From the NCBI GenBank assembly GCA_032622095.1, contig CP136069.1, forward strand, positions 3,954,976-4,018,975: a stretch of 64,000 nucleotides of DNA, given 5' to 3'. Shown here in pieces: positions 45,901 to 57,900 of the stretch. Both the position numbers and the translations under genes were made by a program. The notes under the pieces are model-generated. The model was not told where the DNA came from and ran no database searches. It saw nothing but the letters and a program-made list of their open reading frames with translations. The stretch comes from Siphonodentalium dalli (Eukaryota; Mollusca; Scaphopoda; Gadilida; Siphonodentaliidae). The first letter of the stretch is position 1. Each line of letters begins with the position of its first letter.

Positions 45901-48900
45901 ACCATGACGTCATATCTGGTTTTCATTAAACTAACTAACGAAATTGGTCTAAATGAAACTAATATGCCGAAATCACATGGGAATGCGTCGGAAGTTGGGA
46001 AGTTGACAAATTTATTTGCATCTCATTGGTTCATAGCAGATTCCGCAATTTAACAATCTCCAGACAGTTGCTAACCGGAAGTCACGTGTCAATTTCACAA
46101 AAAATCATACACGCCACCAGAATTTGGCTCATCGCTATAGAAACTAGAATGCACTCAGAGAGATGCCAACGTGCGCAAAAATGTAATAAACAATAATTTA
46201 ACAAATAATTTCACTGTATTTTACTTAATTTATTTAATTTAATTTAATGTTAGCAAAAAAAGACAATTACCATTTCTCATTTCATCACAGATAAAAGGCA
46301 AATTACTATATTAATCATTTAAGTAATTAAAACCATTTCCATGTTGCCGAAAGGATGAGACTTTAATATCGATTACATTTTTTTCAGCAGCATATTTTCA
46401 TTTTCCGATAGTCAAAGTTGACCAAAGGAGCAATTATAAGAAATAATTAGTACTATTTTTGTAAATATTGATAGCAGCCAATATGCAACAATAAATATCA
46501 ATAATTAATCAATAACGATCATTTTATGTAATAATAAACTCTTCAAACGGTGTTTGTGTTAACAAATGCGTTTTGTTTTGTGTTACGTCATTCGTCGTAT
46601 TTGACCGGCTGAACTCGGCTGAAGGTTAGGCGATTCAGCCTATTGCGTCGAATTACGAAATCGCGTTTTGAATGTCTCTCTTTTCCCGCACGATAAAAAG
46701 AGGTCTTCGCACGAACCAAAAATGATAAAACTTCCCAATTATAAGTGAAAATAACCAAATGAAGGAGTCTATGTAGGTCCCGAAGGAGTCTATAGACTCT
46801 TTGATGTAGATTTCTGATGGAGAAAATGTAGGTCAATATATTTTTGTCATAACTCTGACGAATTTTGACCTGGGAGAAAAAATCGAAATCGAGGCCAACT
46901 ACGAGCATGCCAGTTTTAAATATAGAAACAGGGAATCCTGACAAATGGCGATATCGGCGACAAACAAATAATCGAAAACAACACATAAAATAAACATAGC
47001 AAAAATGTCAGAACGCCACGAGGTTTTACGTCGTTTTTGGTGTGACACCAAGCTATGAACGAATCTGTCTGATCGCCATACTGTTGTGCGAGCGCACGTA
47101 AATATAGGTAAAATTATATGCCGTCATCATTTATCTGCGCCTAAGGTATAAGCATCAACACGCGCTTGCGGTTGCTATAACTGTTGACATAAAACACTGC
47201 TGACTGCTCTACAACAACTGTGGATATAACGAGAGTAGCTACATGGTCATCTCTAAGTATATTATTAAGTAAATTGATAGATTTCTTGTTATGGTTTCCC
47301 ATTGTATTGTCTGTTATTCGGCACACGTAACGAATAACCCACGTTTGATGGTGTTTTATGACTAGATAGTTCAATCCCATAATTTTTGCCAAATGAAATT
47401 ATTTTATGCCATTGGCAAGCGGCAACATGAACCCTGGTTTTCAAAATCAATCGAGATATTGTTGTAAGACAGGGTTTCCGCCAGGCCGGCTGCGGGTCCG
47501 TCACACGGACCCATTCCCCTCGCAGATGATCTGTTTGATTCATGCATGTACCAAATGTCAGTAGCAATATGTCGTAAATTTTTTTTGGCTGCAACGGGAG
47601 TTCGGGGGTTAAACAGAATAATGGTGAAAAAGCGGGTCAAATAGCGACATTAGATACAGCGTAATACATGTCGCGGTAACATCAAAGAATGCCGGACTGT
47701 TGAATACTGATGTTTTTGTGCACGGGATTCAATGGATGAAATTACTCAGACTCGAAGACCCCGTCCTGTCCTATCGTACAATTACATAATTGGATCAAAG
47801 AACACCCAATTGCTGAGTCGGGACATTTTTATGCACGGGATTTTCGTGGATGAAACTACTCAATGTTGATCATTTATCTTATTGCTGTATTATCATTTGT
47901 TTTGAGTTCGATGTCAGTGAAGTTCCTGAAAAAAACATGTGATTCTCTACGTGTGTTGATTATTATGCGTCTATTGCCATGCATACTCAACAAAATCCCA
48001 AAGTGATTTATTTCACAATAATACGGAACCTGTCCTGTCTTTATAGCGCGAATTCATAGTGACAACACCATTCATTTGAGCCATATTACACGCATGGAGG
48101 ATAAACATAAACACATACCCTTCCCCCCAATATGGAGATAAAGTCAAAGTACAGTCAATAATAGTTTTGTTGTCCCGCCTGGGTCCCCAAGCACAATCAA
48201 CGACGCACATGTTCACATTTCCAGCCGAAACTCAATTATATTTTATAAAACGTTGGCTAAAACTCTGTTCTATAGCTGCGGTCGATCGTCAGTTGTTGGC
48301 CTAAACAGACTATTGAACAAGCTACGCGTTCCGAGTGAAAGACTTCGCTACCATTCGTATTTCGCCACTATAAAAATATACTCCAGACAAACCCTGCAGT
48401 ATGACATCACAGCGCACAAGGAGTTTTACGATTGACAGAATACATGTACATAATCCTGTCAGTTTAATTTCCACGGACGCTACTTGAAATTCTAAAAAAT
48501 AATTTATTCAATTCTCCTTGCGTGGTATTATTGGTCAATGCGTAGATGCTTTTTAGTGTTTATATTCATTATATCTTATTGTAAGTTATAAATGTGTAAA
48601 CACTGTAACTCGTAGCTCGTTATTTATAGAGTATTCAATCAGACGGCAGTCTTATACGTACGTAATTACATGATTAATTATTTGTATACCATCAACAGAA
48701 TTAATGCACCCACAGAAATGATTGACTTGCATAATATATGTAGCTTTGGATTGCTTTGTGGGACACTCAGGTGCAAGGAAATGGCTACTTTTAAGTGCGT
48801 TATGTGTTTCTCCAATACGGACTCATTTATTTCCCCCTGGCGGAAACCCTGTGTAAGATATCCATATACCAAATATGAATGGAATCGTTGCCGTTTGTTC

Positions 48901-51900
48901 AAGTTATCGTGCTAACCGCCTTGAAATATCTAAAAATCAACAAAGGGCCATCATAAACTCTGGCAAAAATGTTGAGTTGGGTTGCAGCAACTATGCGAAA
49001 CATGGGCTTGGATTGAAAATTAATGAATTGTAACTGGATATCGTACTAGAGGTGCCACGAGTATTGATTTTGATAATCGATAATCGGTCGTCAATAATCG
49101 ACTATAATCGATTAATCGTACCTAATATTAATAACATCAGCGGAAGTTATATAATTCTGTAATATGGCCTATTGACTAGGTGCTGGTTAACTGCACTGTC
49201 GCTGGTTGTTTTAGGCATCTGCTGATGTAATTTTTATGTTAATAAAGTGCGTCAAAATTACTATTAATACTAATGAGCACAATGTATTGAATAACAGCAC
49301 AGTTCTCAGCGATGATATGGTTTTTATATTTGTGAGTTCATTAGACCGAACGTAGCGATTAATTTCAGTGTTATGAATAGCCAAATATTCAAACAATATA
49401 AAAGTAGGAATCTACGATAGACTGCCGGCGATTCCTAAAAAAGGAATCGAATCGGAAACTAAAAGTGTCATAAAACTACCAAAGTGTGGTTAACAATCAC
49501 AAAGGTGTTCCCCCACACGCACATTGCAGGACTCGATCAGAACAAGGTAAGTATTTGATAATAGTCAGTTTCATTCAGCATTCACCACACGATATGCGAT
49601 AGCCTTTACTAGTAACTTCTATGTATACTTATGCAAACAAAGTATACTCGCAATTACATCGCTGATTAAAATGCCATATATTTTGGTTCCATGCATTTAG
49701 AGAGAATGTCAATCAACTTCCCAATGGTCCAATCAGATTCAAGGGCGAGTGCATTCAGTTCATTGAACACGGTGACAGTTGGCACATTGCAAAGACAAAG
49801 TGCCACCTTTCAAGTATAAATATACAACGATGTCGCCATGACCCTACGAGAAACCATGTCGCATCATCAAATGAACTGCTGACTGTTTGCTACATATATT
49901 AGTCAGTACTCATGTTATTGGAATCTCTTTGATACACGTTCGAAGGATGTTAACCCCTCGGTTGTAGATTAAACTGTAGAACAAACACGGTATTCAGTAA
50001 TACATGGCATTTTCTGACGTCCGAAATAAATTGCGTAGATTAATCGACGATGGTAATGGTAATCGATTATCAGCTTTATCAACGGTTCATCGATTATACG
50101 ATTAATAGTGGCACCCCTATATCGTACACAACACTGTTGAGGAGTCTGACAAATTCACAAAAATAAGCTGATTAAGTGCCACGGACCTGGTCAGTTTTTA
50201 AAATCGATCAAGCAAGTCATTTGCAGAATGAGGTCCCCAGAGGGTGAATTTAGTGATGCTAGCCCACTATGCAGATAGCGTCACTAAATTCACCCTCTGG
50301 GGACCTCATTCTGCAAATGACAGACACACTAAACTCAGGCTTGCTTGTAACCCCCAACCAGGAAACTAAGTTGTTTTTTTTTGGGGCTTACCTGAGTGAT
50401 CTCCGTCTCGGTTTGTTTTCTTCCAAACTTAAAACCATCGTCTTCATCTCGCTGACTGACTCATCAAGTGCTAATTTCTTCGACACCAAAGATTGTCTCT
50501 GTGACCTACGTCTCGGCTCTACTTTGGGAGTTGAGTCCTTGAGCAACGGGCTCGGAACGACAGGAACATAACTCCGCCTTGGTTTGAGAATATATGCAGG
50601 ATCGGAAGAATTTGCTCCCGTAATGTCCATTGTTGGCACAAGGTTCTCTTTATCAACAGGAGCGGTTTCATTGTCTGATTCTGGTTCCATTTCTTTTGAA
50701 TCTAAATTCAGAGGTAGTTGACTAGGAGATGAATTGGAGGCAGGCGACGTCCTCAGTCTCCTCGTAGGTGTTCCAGCTGCAATGTAAAAAATTTAACCCT
50801 TTCTATACTATGCATATAGTCAGCAATCTGTAACGAGTTGAAACGTTATGTGACATGCGCTCTACTTTTGGCATTAAATGAATCTTGTTTTTGTGGGGTA
50901 CGTTCTAAAACTATTTTCAAAATTCCAATAAACCACTCCGGGGTGCAGCTTCCACCTCAAAATTCATGTCATCAGAACGAGGAGCAATTTGTCTGCGAGA
51001 AATTGGGACCTTGGTCATCATTACATTTAGCCTCGAATCTTCTTTAATATGCCTAGCAGACAACCTCCCCTTTCTTTTGACATCCATACATTTGTGCACC
51101 ACCTTCATTATGTGGGGAAATTATATGACGGATATGTTGTAAGCCATTATTTCTTTCAATATACTTATGTTGACAAACGGAAAGGCCATAAGGTCCGTCA
51201 GCCAGTGCTCCATTCTGACTTGTTATTGTCATTCCGGAAGGCTAGGTGTGATTTTCGTTGACAGATGTGTTACCTTGTCAGGCACCCACTTACCTGTATT
51301 GGTTAACCTTGAAAACAATGTAACAAATTTAACCCTTTCTGTACTAAATGGATTCTCCCATTCCGTTATAAAATTATACATTGAAATTGTCTAATAAAAT
51401 AATATGCAAGGCATATAGATCGACCCCGGCATGATCTTAACCCTTTACCCAACAAAACGGCCAAAACCGGCCAAATAAAGCTTCAACAGCCTAAAATATC
51501 TTCGGTCTGTCTCAATAGAACCATACACATATGGATATCATTGGAACCGGCTCCTTGACCACATTGTGATAGTTACAGTTATGCCCTGTGCCAATGCATT
51601 CTCTTATATATGCGAGTCGACCATAGGTCGCCTCGCATATATAAGAGAATGCATTGGCCTAAAAAAAATCTTTTTTTAATACTTTTTACCATTTTTTCTT
51701 ACATTCTTTAACAATTTTATAATTTTTAATGTGTTAAGCCAATGCATTCTCTTATATATGCGAGGCGACCTATGGTCGACTCGCATATATAAGAGAATGC
51801 ATTGGCACAGGGCCATTCTGTTGGGTAAAGGGTTAAGGGTAAGAACATTGCAAGGATCATGTAAATATTCATGAAACTCTATATGCCTATTTAGGTCTTA

Positions 51901-54900
51901 TCTTGGAGATCGTTTTGGATGCAAGTAGACTTCAATAATTATGCCTAAAAATTTACCCATTCCCTACCCAGTAGACTTCAATAATTATGCCTAAAAATTT
52001 ACCCATTCCCTACCCAGTAGACTTCAATAATTATGCCTAAAAATTTACCCATTCCCTACCCAGTAGACTTCAATAATTATGCCTAAAAATTTACCCATTC
52101 CCTACCCAGTAGACTTCAATAATTATGCCTACAAATTTACACATTCCCTACCCAGTAGACTTCAATAATTATGCCTATAAATATAGCCCATTCCCTACCC
52201 AGTAGACTTCAATAATTATGCCTAAAAATATAGCCCATTCCCTACCCAGTAGACTTCAATAATTATGCCTAAAAATTTACACATTCCCTACCCAGTAGGC
52301 TTCAATAATTATGCCTATAAAAATAGCCCATTCCCTACCAAGTATCTGTAAAGATATCCCATCATATCAGACAGATGTATTATCTGATTACCCAATTCAT
52401 GGGTTTTTTTTCAAGTTGCTCATAGAAACTGATAACTTTAACCCTTACATGACATGGAGTTTCCTGAAATTTTTGTGAAAACCCTGTGCCAATGAATTGT
52501 CTTATATATGCGAGTCACCCATAGGGAGCCTCGCATATATAAGAGAATATATTGGCCTAACAATATTTACCTTGACCTTGTAAGCCAGTGCATTCTATTA
52601 TAGGAAGACTCGCATATATAAGATAATGCACTGGCAAAGAATCTTTAATGCTGCACCAGCGCAACTCCCATCATGAAAGGGTTAACAAGAAAAATCACAT
52701 TAATTTTGTAAAATAAATGTCCATCTATGGTTGAACAATAAAACAAAATTTCAGGCTATAACATTTTTTGAGTAGGAAGTGGGCAATCAAACCCGATTTA
52801 AATTTTGGGCAAATCAAAGTTTACTATTTATATCTCTTAGATTTGGGCCAAAGAAAAAAACCTCTGCGTTTCCGGTTTCCCGACCTACCTGCCGACATTG
52901 GGCCAACCTGGATTTGTTTCCCAAAAGTTTCTTTTTTGTTTGTTCATGTAATTGACATGTAAAACACATCTTATATTGCTAAATATATACTATATACTAT
53001 GTTTACATTAAGCAGCAATAATTTTAGATGGAATTTTCAAAAACAATTTACTTCTATTAAAATACATGTCTACAGTGGTTGCAGATGAATCGCAATCTCA
53101 GGAATAAATCTGTTCTGAGAGTCGCACGGCCAGGTGAAAATGCGATGTCAACATGATGGCATGGTGCATATTCTGGGTATATTGTCAGATATAAAACTAG
53201 TTTTCTGTCAGAAACTTCAGCAACTGGATACAATGGTATTGAGAATACCAACTTTTATATTGTTTTTAGAATATGGTGCATTAGCCATTATTATATAGAT
53301 GGATTTGGAAAAAAATAAAAAATTGGCAAAAAAAAAAACATTTCCAACCTGTCTACCTGGATTTTTTTTCCCTACTTGCCAACCTGGATATTTTTGCTCA
53401 AGAAATCGGAAACAAACAAGTTTTTTTTGCTGGCCTTATTCATATCTTGTGTGAATGGAATAACAGGGTTAGAAAATAATCTTAAAAACAAGGGCAAGTC
53501 CATCTGTGAATTGGGAATTTTGGGAACAGAAATTTGGAAAACCTGACTATTCGAGAAAACCTGACTATTCGAGAAAACCTGACTATTCTCTCTTGTGAAA
53601 CATTTTAACCCTTTCCGTTGCTTAAAAAATACATAAACAAGCCTTGAAATAGGGTGTCTGTCATTTGCAGAATGAGGTCCCAAAAGGGTGAATTTAGTGA
53701 TGCTACCCCGAATAGCGGGCTAGCATCACCAAATTCACCCTCTGGGAACCTCATTTTGCTGGGGACCTCATTCTGCAAATGACAGACACCCTATTTCAAG
53801 GCTTGTACATAAATAGTGTAAAGAAAACAGTCAATGAAAGGATTTTGTGTGAATATATTGTAGAGGATTTGATATGAATGTAGCAGTTAATTTACCTTCA
53901 CATAAGAAATGAACGGCGGTTTCAATGTGGTCACAGGATTTTGACCGCGAGAAAAATTCAGCAAACTGCATGAACCCCGAAGGGGTTCATGCGGAGTTTG
54001 CTGATTTTTTATCGCGGTCAAAACCCATGACCACGTTGAATCCGCCGTTTATTATTTATATTTATATACTTACACTCTTTAAAACACTTCTCCAAATATG
54101 TCAGTGATTTCGTCAAAAAAACTTTTTCGTGCTATTTCGCTGTATTTTCATATTTCGCTTTTTCGTTGTATTTCATATTTCGATAATTCGCTATATTTGA
54201 CATATTATGGGATATGGGATTATATGATAACCAACATTCTGATAGTCAATCGAATATCTCGTGCCACCCGTGCTCGCGATTAGATGCAACTAGCCATCCA
54301 ATCGTGAACCTCGATTACATATTGTTTGCTATCAAATCCTTGGCGTACTCGCTGACTAGATACTCAAGCAGTCGGTAATGTCCGACAATCCCCGGTGATT
54401 TCCGGGACCAATGTGTTCATAAACCTATGAACGACATTGAAAGTGACGTCACGTTACGTTTATGAACGCATTGAATAAGGGGGCGTGTCTACCGTAACGC
54501 TATGGGGAAATCGGAAGAGATATCAGGTGTATGTAAATATAGTGATATGACGGAACCTTCACGGGACCGACGACCATGAACAATCCGGCATCAAACACTT
54601 TATTCTTACCTTCACAGTGATATGACGGAACCTTCACGGGACCGACGACCATGAACAATCCGGCATCAAACACTTTATTCTTACCTTCACAGTGATATGA
54701 CGGAACCTTCACGGGACCGACGACCATGAACAATCCGGCATCAAACACTTTATTCTTACCTTCACAGTGATATGACGGAACCTTCACGGGACCGACGACC
54801 ATGAACAATCCGGCATCAAACACTTTATTCTTACCTTCACAGTGATATGACGGAACCTTCACGGGACTGACGACCATGAACAATCCGGCATCAAACACTT

Positions 54901-57900
54901 TATTCTTACCTTCACAGTGATATGACGGAACCTTCACGGGACTGACGACCATGAACAATCCGGCATCAAACACTTTATTCTCTGGCTTTTCTTTTATATC
55001 GGATCCTTCATCCACCTGTTTCTTCATCTGTTTTCTAAAATCGGCAAACTTAGACTTCCCCATAGGTTTCTTCGCCATCTGTTCAGCTTTTTTCTAAGGA
55101 AAAAAAATTTACAACTTTATATCCACAATGCATAACAAGGATTTAAAACAAAAAGTGTGCTGCATTTTGTGAAATCATAACATTAAAACAATACGTTAGA
55201 TAAAATTGGAACTTTCAAATTTAGCGATACGGCCGAAAAAACTAAATAATGTGGTTTATAGATGTATTTGCCCGAAAAATAATAGATTCGTAGGCTTTTA
55301 ATTGTTTAATATAATATATATTTATTTTTTGTGTGTGTGTAGTTTTAGAGACTATAGATATTCACAGAATGTATTTCTAGAAAAGTCCCTCTGCATATTG
55401 CAGTGGAATGAGTACAATGTGATTAATTTACTACCGAAAATACCAAACAGCAAAAATATTTCAATATTGAATAAATATGTAATAATTCTTGTATTAATGC
55501 AAACTAAACACTAAAATCAAACTTTAAGACAATATTTTAGCTACTAGTTGATTCCAACTCAACTTCAGGCCGATTAGCAGGACGAAATAAGCTAAAATAC
55601 AATGACTACAAATTTTTACAAATTTCAATGCCAATATTTAATAGGGTCCTTGTGAAATATCATACAGCGTGGGTCGATTGCATGGGTATAAAAGTCGCAA
55701 TTAGTGTGCAGTACAGAAAGAGCGCATAATTTCAGAACAACAATTCCGTTCAGGATTCATTTCTCAATTTTGCATACGCTATTTCAGTATACCGCGTTGT
55801 TTTGAAATTTCGATGATATGATTAGAGATTTTCCAACAATTAGATCGCAGATTAGATTCGAACAAAAATCTGTGATTTGCAGGACCCTAGCCATTGACAT
55901 GAAATACCAACAGTCATAAGTTTGGTCTACAAGGGAGGAGGGGGTGCAGTTACAAGGAGGGGGTGCAGTTACAAGGGGAGGGGGTGCAGTTGGAAGTTGG
56001 ACACCCCATAACCATGTTCAGGTTATTGAAACTGAAACCAAGTATCATATTAATAACCCTTTCTATACTAAATACTCATTAAAGAGTAGTTACCTTATTA
56101 ACCCTCTCTATATACTAAATACTCATTGAAGAGTAGTTCCCTTAGGAAATGTTCAGATAATAAGTTCAACAAATCACTAGAGATGGGCGGTATTGAATTT
56201 CAATCTCGGTATCGGTAAATTTTCATTGATTTACCTCGGTAACAGTACAGTAATCGGTATTGCTATTAAACTATAAGACAAGAACAGAGGTTCCCGGTAA
56301 ATTGCGGTAATTCAAGTTTTTAACTGAACAATGAAAACATTTTTGGGAAACAAGTTTTTTAAAATGGTTAATTTCCCAAGGCATGTGGGGAAGACGAGGA
56401 ATTCCCCGTCCGAAGAAATATAGTAAATTTCATTCGTCGTTAAATTTGGAGTACTCTGCTCCACAAATCATATTCGGAAACATCACAATAGTTATTTTTA
56501 GATCATTTCTCTAATACGACTTCTGATTGGTTTTTAGTTCCGACAATCTTAAAGCGACATTCGGTCATGACATTCATTATTAATTTTGACAGCTTCAGGT
56601 CAATTGAAGCCCATTTTTTAGCCACTATTCACACATCTCTTTGAAGATTTACACGCACGCTGTCGCAAAAGAACAAAGAATAAGAGATTGCATCATTGCA
56701 TGACTACAATATCTATATGTGTCAATTTTGTCACCTTTTCGTGAGTGAATAGAATTGTGAGTAGTAATCAGTGATCACAATTCACAAATCCCATTCAATA
56801 GTCGCAACGCCGAAATAAATCCGCTGTGCAAACACAACATTGAGAATTTGAGCAAAACACATTGTAAAGATCGAATTCTTAGAATTTAATCAATTGATGG
56901 ATCTGTTCTATTTTTAGAAAGTGAAAGTAAGATTTTGATTCACTGTATAAATGAACTGTCCACATTCATTTGAAAATTGTCTTGATCACAATTAAGGAGT
57001 GTTTACTGTCAGAGAAACTTTACTCAAGACACACAGGTTGGCAACATATGAATAATTTAAGTACCGAAAATTCGGTATTTTTAGTTTTGATTCGGTACAG
57101 TAAATCGGTATTACGTTGATACCGACACCGCACGGTAAATACCGAGTACCGCTCATCTCTAAAAATCACCATAGGTACTTTTTGTTAAACTTATTAGCTT
57201 AACGTTTCCCGATTATAAATGAATCACATTCTGTTCTTGTTATATCTGTTTATCTGTCTGCTTGTATTACATTAACGCCCCTCCAAATGAATAATAGACA
57301 GTTCCAATTTATACTTTTATAAATAAATGGGAGAATCCATTTAGTATAGATAGGGGTAATATCACCCGTGAGACGGATAATTTCATGTTCGGTTCTTACC
57401 TATTAAACACAGCCTTCTTCACGTTTGTTTCTTCCACCCAATTGTTCTCTTTAACTTACCCTATTAAACACACCTTCTTCACGGTTTTTTCTTCCACCCA
57501 ATTGTTCTCTTTAACCTACCCTATTAAACACAGCCTTCTTCACGGTTTTTTCTTCCACCCAATTGTTCTCTTTAACTTACCCTATTAAACACAGCCTTCT
57601 TCACGGTTTTTTCTTCCACCCAATTGTTCTCTTTAACTTACCCTATTAAACACAGCCTTCTTCATGGTTTTTTCTTCCACCCAATTGTTCTCTTTAACTT
57701 ACTCTATTAAACACAGCCTTCTTCACGGTTTTTTCTTCCACCCAATTGTTCTCTTTAACTTACCCTATTAAACACAGCCTTCTTCACGGTTTTTTCTTCC
57801 ACCCAATTGTTCTCTTTAAGCTTGATGAGGTTCATGAACTTCTTATGAACATCTTCAACCTGGGATTAAAATCAGAAAATAAGTAAACAGTTACAAAAAC

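Noticed and set aside
50269-50571. 100-codon + frame over exon e
   Set aside because: Shadow of the minus exon and part of a foldback repeat; no domain.
55641-55889. Possible small hAT-like element (TAGGGTCCT ends)
   Set aside because: Ends are only partly inverted, and the flanks ATATTTAA and GCCATTGA do not match, so borders are unsupported.
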